DNA from: Roseicyclus marinus
GTDB lineage: Bacteria; Pseudomonadota; Alphaproteobacteria; Rhodobacterales; Rhodobacteraceae
Direction of reading: 5' to 3'
DNA length: 64,000 bases
NCBI RefSeq assembly: GCF_030163795.1
Contig: NZ_JASJOF010000012.1
Span: 1-64,000, forward strand
The translations under genes and the position numbers were made by a program. The notes beneath the pieces were generated by a model, which was not told the origin of the DNA, made no database searches, and saw only the letters and a list, made by a program, of their open reading frames with translations. This document shows, in pieces, positions 1-8,023 of this stretch. Positions within the stretch are counted from its first letter, which is position 1, and each line of letters begins with the position of its first letter.

Positions 1-402
1 CTCAACACCCAGAACCTCGCCCCGCATAGCCCCTCCGCACATAAGAGACGTCGCAAACGACGTCGTTATGCACGTGTCTTAGAGCCTCACGCTGAAATCC
101 GGCAGGCGGTGCCAACCGGGCGGTTACCCTTCACGATCCAGTGGAGCGGTAGCCTCGCCTTGGCGGGTCGGGTGCAAGACAGCCCCGAATTCGCCGATGA
201 TGAAGCAATTGTGACAAGCCCGCTTGTCTTCCTCGATCAGCAGCGTGGCATCGCCCGTACCCGGTCCCGCTGGTATCGCCTTGGCGCGATGCAGCCTGAC
301 ACGGAGCGCATGCGCGGTGCCTTCAGGCCCGACCCGGCTGCGGTCGATGCCTTCTTGCGAGCGCAACTCGTGTTGCTGATCGAAGCACAGCACCTTTTTT
401 AG
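1..402 (+). CDS. DUF6634-like hypothetical protein (5'-truncated by window)
   Basis: The reading frame is open from the first base of the window to the stop at 400-402, so the real start probably lies upstream; a GTG at 109 is an internal alternative. The middle part reads TSPLVFLDQQRGIARTRSRW followed by YRLG, which resembles the small DUF6634-type proteins common on alphaproteobacterial plasmids (family recollection, not checked). The N-terminal part is very basic (RRRKRRR). No catalytic motif is visible. It is followed after 11 bases by the start of a phosphoesterase remnant, so it was probably the first gene of a two-gene unit. Function unknown. Confidence 0.5.
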   Translation, partial: LNTQNLAPHSPSAHKRRRKRRRYARVLEPHAEIRQAVPTGRLPFTIQWSGSLALAGRVQDSPEFADDEAIVTSPLVFLDQQRGIARTRSRWYRLGAMQPDTERMRGAFRPDPAAVDAFLRAQLVLLIEAQHLF

Positions 403-413
403 GAGACCCGGTG

Positions 414-476
414 ATGATCCATCTCTTCACCGCCGATCTGCATTTCGGGAACGGCCGCATCATAGGAGCCGGTTAA
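414..476 (+). pseudogene. N-terminal remnant of a calcineurin-like metallophosphoesterase
   Basis: After a ribosome binding site (aggag at 401-405) the sequence encodes MIHLFTADLHFGNGRIIGAG and then stops. The D-x-H-F-G motif is the first metal-binding motif of the small metallophosphoesterase family that normally runs for about 170-250 residues. Everything after motif I is missing, so this is a 5' remnant left by a deletion or rearrangement. The breakpoint is at about 470-480, just before the convergent GIY-YIG-like gene. Confidence 0.6.
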
Positions 477-493
477 CTCGACTAGGATTTAGT

Positions 494-1447
494 CTAAGTC
501 GGGCTGTCCACTGGTCGCAGGTAATCCTGTGGATAACGGAACATGTCCTGAATGTTGACCGGCGCGAAAACCTTTTCGTTCATCTCCACCTTGTGGCTCC
601 CCATCGGATTAAGCGCTGCCACGGGAAACCCAATGCGGGGCTGCGTCCCAAGATAGATTCGAGCAACCCAGCTATTGCCTTTCATCTTTCCGGAGTTACC
701 GATTTCGCCGAAGGTGAGGGTGGTGACCCCATTGCACCCATGCAACTGGTCTGTGTAGCCCTTAATCAATTTCGATCGATGGCCGGGCCCCAGAAGCTCA
801 TTCTCTACGAAAAGCAACATGGATTTGAGTAAATCACAATCCGCAGCTGAATAGACTTCTTCCATTTGTGCGATGGCGTCGTCCACGGTGCCGGGCTGAT
901 GCTCCAGCAATCTGTCATTCAACAGTGACGTGATGGACCCGATGTGAGGGGCGAAACCGACTTGTGTGGTATCGGGCAGCTCCTCAGATCCTTCAGCGGC
1001 AAGCTTGGGAAATATCTGACGGTTCAATCGTGGGCGCAGGACAGCGCAGAGCGCTTCCTCTTCGCTGGAGTATAGCGAAACGCATGTGCCAAAAAGCTCC
1101 GCGGTGTCCGCGCGGCGAGCAAAAACTCTTATCCGTGTATTTACGTCTGACAGGATCTCGAGGAGTACTAAAGCGTTCTTCCTACCGGTAACGCTTCCCC
1201 TAAAGCCAGCTTGGTGTTGATTGCTCCTCTGCTCAACACCTTTTCCAGCCTTACCGACATAGAGAACCTCAATCTTTTCCTGACCAACTCGTTCGGCGAT
1301 CCATAAGTAGACGCTCGGTTCCTTCGTTGGCCGACTGCCTTTCACGGGTCTAAAAACCGGAGCCTCGTTGTTACTGGCCGGATCCAGTTCGATAATGTGC
1401 GTTGGGATAAACCCAAGATCTGCCAAGTGTGTAAGAGTCACCGACAT
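494..1447 (-). CDS. GIY-YIG-like nuclease-fold protein
   Basis: 317 aa, starting at an ATG with a clear ggaggaa site about 6 bases upstream. Residues 46-50 (VYLWI) and 63-74 (YVGKAGKGVEQR) fit the two strands and first helix of a GIY-YIG domain, and E130-E131 followed by LRPRLNR (137-143) fits the closing Glu and P-x-L-N element. The canonical GIY is replaced by VYL, so catalysis is uncertain. The C-terminal 170 residues carry no motif I recognise. Such proteins can be DNA-cutting enzymes or just structural relatives; the gene stands alone, convergent with the phosphoesterase remnant. Function is inferred only at fold level. Confidence 0.5.
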   Translation of the reverse strand: MSVTLTHLADLGFIPTHIIELDPASNNEAPVFRPVKGSRPTKEPSVYLWIAERVGQEKIEVLYVGKAGKGVEQRSNQHQAGFRGSVTGRKNALVLLEILSDVNTRIRVFARRADTAELFGTCVSLYSSEEEALCAVLRPRLNRQIFPKLAAEGSEELPDTTQVGFAPHIGSITSLLNDRLLEHQPGTVDDAIAQMEEVYSAADCDLLKSMLLFVENELLGPGHRSKLIKGYTDQLHGCNGVTTLTFGEIGNSGKMKGNSWVARIYLGTQPRIGFPVAALNPMGSHKVEMNEKVFAPVNIQDMFRYPQDYLRPVDSPT

Positions 1448-1606
1448 GCTGATTCCTCCCGGCTTCGTTAGCGGTGGTTTTCAAATATAAGCCTTCAAAG
1501 CGGCTTTTTGTCAGACAAATAGCAAGGCGTCGCTTTTGGAAAGATGCTGAGTTAGTAGAGCTGGATTTTGCGTGGGCAAGGTTATTTTGGCGAGGAAGGG
1601 CTAGGG

Positions 1607-1996
1607 TCAGATGTTATCCCAGAACTCAGGCGCGTCCTGCCCTTCGTTGATGAGCGCGTCTTCAAGGGTCAAATGAGCAAGAATAAGATCCGGATCGCGT
1701 GGGTGCCCGTCCGGCGTTTCGAACCGCGCTTCGAGTTGCGCGAGCATCTCTGACCCCGGCTCAAAAGAAATGTCGATATAAATAGCGCGCGGCCCACCCT
1801 CGATCAACAGCATCTTGGGCACGAACCCTATACAGTCTGTCCAACCTATGCCCTCAGCTTCAAGCCATGCAGTCGCTTTAACGACTTCCGGCGCCGTTAA
1901 AACGGCGTAGCGATCATTGCTCCGAATATCGAGGAAAATTACATCGCGACCAAGACGGCGCGCAATCATGTCGATAGTCTCGATGCGAGTGGGCAT
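1607..1996 (-). CDS. 129-aa module protein, copy A
   Basis: Begins MPTRIETIDMIARRLGRDVI and ends QDAPEFWDNI. It is a clear paralogue of the 129-aa protein at 13757-14146 (same length, same start MP-RIETID, same C-terminal FW-D/N-I and LEARFETPDG-PRDPDLIL block). A longer frame upstream to 2089 exists, but the paralogue start and the gagagg site at about 2003-2008 favour 1996. No known domain; acidic, possibly a small alpha/beta protein. It is the last gene of the mirrored module, separated from its usual partner genes (4885-6491) by an inserted cassette. The stop codon lies within a sequence, GGCTAGGGTCA read on the plus strand, that also resembles the end of an IS5-family element. Confidence 0.7.
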   Translation of the reverse strand: MPTRIETIDMIARRLGRDVIFLDIRSNDRYAVLTAPEVVKATAWLEAEGIGWTDCIGFVPKMLLIEGGPRAIYIDISFEPGSEMLAQLEARFETPDGHPRDPDLILAHLTLEDALINEGQDAPEFWDNI

Positions 1997-2085
1997 TGGT
2001 GTCCTCTCTTTCTTATGCTCTACGAGAAGGATGGGTAACTTTCGCATAGGGTCTTCGGTGAACCATACTCCCGAGGCGCATAGTA

Positions 2086-2226
2086 TCAATGCAACCCATT
2101 GCGGTTGATGAAGATTATGCCGCTCAAGACGCGCCGATCATTGACGCGTGGCTTGCCATTGCTATTCGGGAAGAACAGCCGGAGCCGCTCCAGTTGCTCT
2201 TCCGTCAGCCAGAATAGGTTGCTCAT
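2086..2226 (-). pseudogene. IS5 family (IS427 group) transposase OrfA, N-terminal fragment
   Basis: Reads MSNLFWLTEEQLERLRLFF, then PNSNGKPRVNDRRVLSG, and stops after RNGLH. This is the start of the first ORF of IS427-type IS5 elements, normally about 130 aa, so two thirds are lost. The element's terminal repeat (plus-strand gtcgtgaccctagc, 2291-2304) sits at the expected distance upstream. A C-terminal fragment of the same type of element is at 9018-9372. Confidence 0.75.
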
Positions 2227-2299
2227 CATCACCCCCGTCAGTTCGGGAGCTTGAATGATTCAGCCGCAGCGATTTCAGCCAAGTCAATAGGTCGTGACC

Positions 2300-2851
2300 C
2301 TAGCTTTCTGGGACATTCAACACCAAAATCCTCGGCGGCCGCAGAAAAGTAGCATTAGCATGTGATGCTTCAACTTGAGAAAGCTTTTCCAGCATCCCAT
2401 CCAGGTCTTCGACGGTCAAATTTAAAGGGCGCAGCCGTACATCTCGATTTTTTGCCATCACATGCTTTGCAAGAAAGCAGCAAATCGCCATAACGTATTT
2501 ATAATTTTGATGAATGTCCGGAATGTGCCTTACCCTTGTGTGAGACCTGGCAAACTCCCGCATAAAATGCGAAAGATCTTTGTGCGTGGCATCCTGCATC
2601 ACTATCTGGTCTTCAAATTCATTAAGGGCGTTTACTGCAGTTAGTAAGAAGTCGGCATTTTCTGCGAAAGCCGTTGCCTGGCGCTGGCGGCGCTGGTAGA
2701 GCCATCTTGTGAAAAAACTGGAATTAAAAAGAACAGCAAAGAAGCCACCTCCAATTTTTAGACTATATTCCCCTTCAAGCTCCGCAATCCTCGACAAAAA
2801 TGCGACTTGTTCTGCTACTTTCTCAACTTGAATGGCCATGTTTTCCCTCAT
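2300..2851 (-). CDS. hypothetical helical protein, probably 3'-truncated by an IS end
   Basis: 183 aa beginning MRENMAIQ (a second ATG four codons on is also possible). Its ATG overlaps the TGA of the upstream zinc-ribbon gene (ATGA), so the two are translationally coupled. Predicted mostly alpha-helical with a short hydrophobic patch at about 34-50; no known domain. Its stop codon (TAG) lies inside GCTAGGGTCA, the terminal repeat of the IS5-family remnant next door, so the original C-terminus was probably replaced when the IS inserted. Base composition is lower in GC than the flanking module genes, as for 2848-4583, suggesting acquired DNA. Confidence 0.55.
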   Translation of the reverse strand: MRENMAIQVEKVAEQVAFLSRIAELEGEYSLKIGGGFFAVLFNSSFFTRWLYQRRQRQATAFAENADFLLTAVNALNEFEDQIVMQDATHKDLSHFMREFARSHTRVRHIPDIHQNYKYVMAICCFLAKHVMAKNRDVRLRPLNLTVEDLDGMLEKLSQVEASHANATFLRPPRILVLNVPES

Positions 2852-3081
2852 ATGATGCGTTTGTGGTATAGGAATCCAAAAAAAGCGATAACCGGCAAGA
2901 GAGTAACAAGGAATACAACCGCCAGAAGCATCAGCCCACCCATAAGGGCCATAGTTATAATAATGGCAATGCCAGCATACGCCCTTTTATTATTGGGATC
3001 ATCTTTTCCGCAGCGTGGGCAAGTATCCACGTCGTGCGAGATCTGTGATTTACAAGCGGGGCATGGGGTGAGGGAGGGCAT
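2848..3081 (-). CDS. zinc-ribbon small membrane protein
   Basis: 77 aa. The N-terminus carries CPACKSQISHDVDTCPRCGK, a classical CxxC...CxxC zinc ribbon (residues 7-24), and residues about 33-72 form one or two transmembrane helices ending in a basic tail (YHKR). Starts at an ATG with an aaaggag site. Proteins of this layout are usually membrane-anchored with the ribbon in the cytoplasm. It overlaps the downstream helical gene by four bases, so both are one transcriptional unit, possibly with the exonuclease gene upstream (110 bp away). Role unknown. Confidence 0.65.
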   Translation of the reverse strand: MPSLTPCPACKSQISHDVDTCPRCGKDDPNNKRAYAGIAIIITMALMGGLMLLAVVFLVTLLPVIAFFGFLYHKRII

Positions 3082-3191
3082 GACGGCTCCTTTGTGAAAT
3101 ACTTCCAGTCCTTATGGGGGGCTATTTTTTGAAGTTTCCTATCGGCAGACTCCATTTTGAGCGGAAAATCAAACATCTTCGCAAGTCACTC

Positions 3192-4583
3192 TTACGCAGA
3201 TGTTCCAGTGCTCACATGCACTTGCTCTTTGAGGAATCCAACGATGCGGTCTAAGTCCTCATTGGGTATTTTATTTTCTAGCCTTAGTTCATCAATGGTT
3301 TCCGTGGCTTTTTGCAAAGTCATCCATTCGGCTAAGCTTGGCTCTGCCTTCAGCCATTTATCGCGAATATATTTTCTGAATTCTATGATCTCCTCTTCAG
3401 AAAGTAGATCGGGACTGTATAATGCTATTAGTCTGTGCCCAAGTTGACGTAGGCGTGAATCGGAAAATTGAGAAACTATATGCCGTTTCTGCAGCCAATC
3501 AGCATCATGAAATCGTACCAGAAGATTTTTGTCGGACTCTGAATAGAATGCTTCGTAAATCCTTTCTTCCACCTGTTTACACTGCGCGTCGGACGCTCCT
3601 TTGTATCGCTTTGCCATCGCTAGGCTAACGCGTTCGCGAAACTCCGGTGCAGCAGCAATGACCGCTGCTCTCTGAAGTTGTTCGGCACTTGGCTCCCCTA
3701 CGGAAAGCAGGGTCGGAGCCCTACTTGTTGCAACGCTGCGGATGATCTTGGGGGAGGAGTTGACCGCGGCGAATAGAACCTCCTCCGATGCATCGAGGAA
3801 GTCCGTCGGATCAGCAGCTTCAATGTCGAAAAAGGCCGCTTCTCCCCTATTCTGCGCTGAATATCCACAGAAGCAGCCAATATAAGCTCGAGGTTCTTGA
3901 GCGCCATAGCGCGCAACAAGGCGTTGTGGTGCAAAGCTCTCTAGTTTTCTTTCTACGTGGGCCTTACAGGACGAAGCTAGTAATTCATTCCAAAGCTGAG
4001 CGTTTCCTGACGCAATCATTTTGGCGATATGAACTGTTGCCTCTACATCTCCAAGCGCATCATGCGCGTTGTGCTTGTCAAAACCATTAAATGGTGCGAG
4101 TCGATCTAGCTTAAAGATGACCTTTCCCTTTTTATTGGTCGGCCATTTAAGAATATTAGTGTTTTCAAGGTATACAGCATGGATAGCAGGCATGAGGTCA
4201 AAGCGCGCATTCCCTAAGCTTTGCGTTAAATATATATTTGGTAGTAGATTTTGATAGAGCGTTTGCCGGAGAAAAGACTCATCAAACCTCATTGAATTGT
4301 AGCCAATCCACACTGCTGGCGCCCAGCGTTCAATCAACTCAGAGAGCCTTTCGGCAAATTCAAGAAGAGATGGCAAATTGGGATCGAGAATCTCCTCGGG
4401 GCTCACCCTTGTCACGAGAAGTGCGTGTGGTGACGGCAAGATATGAGGCGCTAGACGACAACGCATGTTGACACGAGCGATCTCAGTGAAATCTTCGTCC
4501 GTCATGATGGCTGCAAATTGTAATGGTTGGTCAAACTCGGGAGAGAGCCCTGTGGTCTCCAAGTCGTAGAATACGTACTTCAT
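3192..4583 (-). CDS. sbcB: ExoI-like DEDDh 3'-5' exonuclease
   Basis: 463 aa, close to the usual size of exodeoxyribonuclease I (about 475). DEDDh catalytic residues are all visible: D7 and E9 in YDLETTGLSP, D101 in GYNSMRFDESF, H174 and D179 in HNAHDALGDVEAT. The phrases QFAAIMTD, GYN-x-x-RFD and NAHDALGDV are typical of ExoI, which degrades single-stranded DNA from 3' ends and works with SbcCD at palindromes and recombination ends. The C-terminal half is more divergent. ExoI is not a standard alphaproteobacterial core gene, and the low GC plus position inside an otherwise conserved gene module points to transfer. An sbcCD pair lies at 16702-21666. Confidence 0.8.
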   Translation of the reverse strand: MKYVFYDLETTGLSPEFDQPLQFAAIMTDEDFTEIARVNMRCRLAPHILPSPHALLVTRVSPEEILDPNLPSLLEFAERLSELIERWAPAVWIGYNSMRFDESFLRQTLYQNLLPNIYLTQSLGNARFDLMPAIHAVYLENTNILKWPTNKKGKVIFKLDRLAPFNGFDKHNAHDALGDVEATVHIAKMIASGNAQLWNELLASSCKAHVERKLESFAPQRLVARYGAQEPRAYIGCFCGYSAQNRGEAAFFDIEAADPTDFLDASEEVLFAAVNSSPKIIRSVATSRAPTLLSVGEPSAEQLQRAAVIAAAPEFRERVSLAMAKRYKGASDAQCKQVEERIYEAFYSESDKNLLVRFHDADWLQKRHIVSQFSDSRLRQLGHRLIALYSPDLLSEEEIIEFRKYIRDKWLKAEPSLAEWMTLQKATETIDELRLENKIPNEDLDRIVGFLKEQVHVSTGTSA

Positions 4584-4884
4584 CTTTGTCTCCTGGCTTT
4601 AGTCGAGGGATAGACATAATGCACTTGTCTGACAGTGAGCGGCGGGTCCCTGAAGCGACTAGATAACCCAAGTTTTTATTTAATGAGTAGATCTTACTTG
4701 CGTGATCTAAGAGAACTCTCTTGGCAATGGGGCTCGAGTCTGTAGTTCTACTGCAATGCCGGGATAAAATTGCGTGGGTATATTGTGAAATAGCACCCTG
4801 ATATCTTAATTAATTGGTCTGTAATTGTGTGTGAACTTTGATCGTCTTGGTTCTGGGGGCGCCTATGCGCTTCCAAGTTTTCTT
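4584..4884. other. intergenic, AT-rich, no gene seen
   Basis: About 300 bp between the exonuclease gene and the 3' end of the PcfJ-like gene. AT-rich, no convincing ORF, no strong terminator hairpin. It must contain the promoter of the leftward exonuclease cassette and the junction between that cassette and the module genes. Confidence 0.5.
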
Positions 4885-6006
4885 TCAGGCGGCCTCTTCG
4901 AAGTCAAAAAACTCATGCACCATGTAAGGATTGGGGTTGCTTCGGTATGAATTCATCATCCTTTCGACAGATCCTTCGACGCGAACCCCGCAGGTACGCA
5001 ACACTTCTTCGAGCTCCCTGCGCAGCCGGAGCGGAAGCTTTTCATTGTTGGCTAATTTAGCTTCGGACAAATACCAGCCAAATGGCCCCTCTGAGTTTAT
5101 TGAGAACACAACCTGTGGAGCTTTGGGCGCGCTCCAGATATAAAACTGACGCTCGCCTTTGAGTGCCTCGGCGACATAGTCAGCGACGCAGTTTGAGAAT
5201 TCTCGTGACGTATGAACCAATGCTTTCCCATCAGCGACATAGGTGAGGTCCGGACAAGAGAGGACTGGTGCCGGAAAAGGCAGATCGAGATAAAGTCCCT
5301 CTAGTAGGTTTCCCGGCGCTTCGCCCTCAGCTATCCGTAGCAGATGAGCGTTGGTTAGCTTGCTTTCCCCTGTGATTGCTTCGTAGGGTCGCATAAGGCT
5401 GCGATACTCCTCCATCGTCTCGAAGCGCGCGGCAGCACGAATGCCGAGTGAAGTCGGGGGAAGAGCTTGCGCGAGTTCGACCAAGTCGTCGGTTAGGGAT
5501 CTACGTTGGCAGACGCCCAGAAGCGGCTGTGCGAGTTCGGAATACCGGTCCAAGAGGGTGAACAAACCGGTGTAGATTGCAGCCTGCTGCGCACAGTCCC
5601 CCAAGCGACCAATGAGGCGGATGAAGCCTGTAGGGCAGGAGCCATAGGCGTGTGCTATAAGGTGTTCGTTGCGGGACATCACGAGCCTGGTGAGGAGGTC
5701 AGCCCTCGCCATCTCATTGAGACCTGGGGCCTCGAAAGCTCCGTCTGCCTCAAGGCGAGCTAGAACTGCAAAATATACTTGTCGGCGACGCGGCTCGGTC
5801 ATGACAAGCAGCATAGCGAGTGGGCCGAAGACAGCGGAGACCGCCCCTTCAAGTGAGCCACAGACTGCATTGACTAGAAACCTATTTCCGGGAACGACCT
5901 GGCAGTGTCGAGCGAGATCGAGCAACTCTGACTTCAGAGCAATCGGGCTTATGTTGTCTGCGGCACAAATGAGCTTGGTGATACGGCGGGACAAATCGAT
6001 GTGCAT
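4885..6006 (-). CDS. PcfJ-like protein, module copy A
   Basis: 373 aa from the ATG at 6006, chosen because its paralogue (12561-13682) has the same length and an almost identical upstream sequence (aagcgaggttcgcc before ATG); the frame is open further to 6072. Long N-terminal helical region (EPRRRQVYFAVLARLEADGA, RNEHLIAHAYGSCP-G), then a C-terminal block TSREFSNCVADYVAEALKGE followed by RQFYIW and PFGWYLSEAKL. That block resembles the PcfJ-like pattern (h-x-NCV-x-Y ... G-x-x-x-YI), seen in plasmid and phage proteins of unknown biochemistry. In this copy the His before NC is Ser. It is preceded by the 143-aa gene with 53 bp spacing, forming an operon. Confidence 0.7.
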   Translation of the reverse strand: MHIDLSRRITKLICAADNISPIALKSELLDLARHCQVVPGNRFLVNAVCGSLEGAVSAVFGPLAMLLVMTEPRRRQVYFAVLARLEADGAFEAPGLNEMARADLLTRLVMSRNEHLIAHAYGSCPTGFIRLIGRLGDCAQQAAIYTGLFTLLDRYSELAQPLLGVCQRRSLTDDLVELAQALPPTSLGIRAAARFETMEEYRSLMRPYEAITGESKLTNAHLLRIAEGEAPGNLLEGLYLDLPFPAPVLSCPDLTYVADGKALVHTSREFSNCVADYVAEALKGERQFYIWSAPKAPQVVFSINSEGPFGWYLSEAKLANNEKLPLRLRRELEEVLRTCGVRVEGSVERMMNSYRSNPNPYMVHEFFDFEEAA

Positions 6007-6059
6007 GGCGAACCTCGCTTTGAAATGGGCGTTGAGGCAGAAGAGCGAAGAGGCCGGGG

Positions 6060-6491
6060 TCAGGCGGCCCACCGAAAGTATGTGAGAGGGTCATATTCCC
6101 CCGCTCGAACGGCATCCGCCGCAGCAGCACGCGCGGCGGAGAGCGTGGAATAGGTCCGGCCCACAACGGTTCCTTTCACTTTTACCGCGAACTTGCCTGG
6201 TTTGACGCGGGTGATGCGGGCGACAAGACGATCACCATCGAAGCCGCGAAAGATGTTACGGTCTTTAATGGCGCGATCCCATTCGAGGCCACATGCGAAA
6301 GTCAGGTCCTCGTGCTGGGGACGAGTTGCCTCAAATGCTTCGATAGCGTCTTGCAGACGCTGAGCGTCCGCGTGGGCGGGATTGCGGCGGGGACCACGAG
6401 CGATAACACGGGCGGCATTTGCGGCCCAAATCTCACGCTTAGTTTCGGTCATGGTGGGGATAGCGCTGATCACGTCATCGATGCGGCTCAT
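6060..6491 (-). CDS. 143-aa module protein, copy A
   Basis: Start set at the ATG 6491 (MSRIDDVISAIPTMTETKRE) because the paralogue at 12085 begins with the same block and a ggagacc site precedes the codon; a longer frame to 6638 is unlikely. The centre reads VIARGPRRNPAHADAQRLQD, then ACGLEWDRAIKDRNIFRGF and LVARITRVKPGKFAVKVKG: an N-terminal helical half and a C-terminal beta-rich half. No known family. First gene of the leftward operon with the PcfJ-like gene, divergent from the NUDIX gene at 6785. Confidence 0.7.
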   Translation of the reverse strand: MSRIDDVISAIPTMTETKREIWAANAARVIARGPRRNPAHADAQRLQDAIEAFEATRPQHEDLTFACGLEWDRAIKDRNIFRGFDGDRLVARITRVKPGKFAVKVKGTVVGRTYSTLSAARAAAADAVRAGEYDPLTYFRWAA

Positions 6492-6784
6492 GAGGTCTCC
6501 GTTATGTTGGGCTACATATAAAGGGAGAGTGGGGCGAGGGCTGGACATGCGAAAAAGCGTCGGAGCGCGGAGCGCGACGACGTTGATGTATCGGCGATTG
6601 CAGGGATGAGAGGTGTGACGAGGAGCGCTATGCTTCACTCAAATCAGGCGTTTCTCTTAGCTGCTGTCGACGCGCGTGTCAAGAAAAAAACTTCTGGTAC
6701 TTATTTTGCGTTGAAGCATTCCTCGATGGGCTATACACGGCGTGGCCTGCTGCGAGCGGTTTACTCACTACGTAGGAGTTCCCA
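6492..6784. promoter_or_regulatory. divergent promoter region, module copy A
   Basis: 293 bp between the divergently transcribed 143-aa and NrtR-like genes. Both genes have purine-rich ribosome binding sites (ggagacc and aggag). No copy of the hairpin-terminator seen in copy B is present. If the NrtR-like protein is a regulator, its operator should be here. Confidence 0.4.
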
Positions 6785-7990
6785 ATGACTGAGTATGATC
6801 AGCCGCCAACAGACAAACGACCTCATCAATACAAGTTTCCAATGGTCTCAGTCGCGGCGGATGTGGCGTGCTTCACGGTCCACCCTGAGGATGGGTTGAT
6901 GGTAGCATTGGCTCGACGTTCGTGGGACTCTGATGCGTTTGCGGGTTATTGGGCGCTACCGGGTGGGTTTCTCCAAGCCAAGTTGGACCGCACCATTGCC
7001 GATTGTGCCCATCGTGAACTACTGGAAGAAACTGGAGTTCAGGCTTCGCACTTGGAACTCGTTGACGTGTTTAGCGACATCGCACGTGATCCTCGGCCTG
7101 AGCGCGTACTATCCGTCGCCTTTCTTGCGATAATCCCAGACCATAGCCTTACCTTGGCGCCGATACCTGAGACCGATGTCACCGTCGCGCGCTGGTTTGC
7201 CTATGAACGGGCCATAGCGCTCGATCTTGCTTTCGATCATCGTCAAATAATCGAGGCTGCACGCACTCGATTGGCTGGTAAGATTGGCTTCGGCGCTCGA
7301 GAGCATGACGAGCCAGAGCTACTCTTCGCGTTCTTGCCTGATCGCTTCCCGATTGCTCGCGCGGAGCAAGTGGTATCGGACATAAAAGGGACGCGTCCTG
7401 AACGTGCAAACTTTCGAAAGTGGATTGGGCGGTATGTCAGGCAGACAGAACAAACAGAGCCTGCGCGGACCCGGCATGCACATCTCTACGAAAGGATGCC
7501 CATGGGGCTTCCGCAGGCAAGCAAGACGCCGGCGCCGATGTCTGTAGTGCATGATCTGGCGCGAACCCACGGCATGGCGGAATTGGCGCTGTTCACCGAT
7601 GGCATGCGGGGGGCGCCATCCGCTGCGGTGGCGTTTTTGGAGCAGGTCCTCGCGCGATATGCCGATCATCCCAGCTATTCTATTAAGGTCACGCGGGTCC
7701 CCGACTTACGGATCAATGAGCGCCACACGGGGCGGGTTTTGTTGACCCTGACTTGGCAGGTTCGCAATCAGGTTTTTGCCTGCACAGCGCTGGCATCAAA
7801 ATCGTCGTTGGAGCGAGGTGACTTTGACGAGCTGAAAGCTTGGAACGGGAAGCCGCACCAAAGCGCCTTTCGCTTGGCCGCCGGCCTTGATGACTTGCCA
7901 CGTGTGGTAATCGCCCTTGGCGAGGGATTAGCGGTTCTCGAGCGTCGCATGAGCTCCAGGCCCACACGTACAAATAGAATCCAAAAGTAA
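6785..7990 (+). CDS. NrtR-like NUDIX/winged-helix protein with extra C-terminal domain, copy A
   Basis: 401 aa; aggag sits six bases before the ATG. Residues 20-160 form a NUDIX domain: LPGGF (58-62) and RELLEETGV (77-85) keep the catalytic REU-x-EE-x-G part, but the upstream Glu of the box is replaced (R69 region) and two residues are inserted. RDPRPERVLSVAFLAI, DLAFDHRQIIEAA, LLFAFLPDRFPI and ERANFRKWIGRYV (about 101-225) match the NrtR arrangement, an ADP-ribose/NAD-metabolite-sensing repressor with a winged helix. NrtR proteins end near 230 aa; here about 170 further residues follow, with a block (KVTRVPDLRINERHTGRVLL) conserved in copy B. Could be a regulator of the divergent operon or an enzyme on an ADP-ribose-type substrate. 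Confidence 0.75.
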   Translation: MTEYDQPPTDKRPHQYKFPMVSVAADVACFTVHPEDGLMVALARRSWDSDAFAGYWALPGGFLQAKLDRTIADCAHRELLEETGVQASHLELVDVFSDIARDPRPERVLSVAFLAIIPDHSLTLAPIPETDVTVARWFAYERAIALDLAFDHRQIIEAARTRLAGKIGFGAREHDEPELLFAFLPDRFPIARAEQVVSDIKGTRPERANFRKWIGRYVRQTEQTEPARTRHAHLYERMPMGLPQASKTPAPMSVVHDLARTHGMAELALFTDGMRGAPSAAVAFLEQVLARYADHPSYSIKVTRVPDLRINERHTGRVLLTLTWQVRNQVFACTALASKSSLERGDFDELKAWNGKPHQSAFRLAAGLDDLPRVVIALGEGLAVLERRMSSRPTRTNRIQK

Positions 7991-8023
7991 CTATTAAGAA
8001 CGTATAAACCGGCAGTTTTGATC

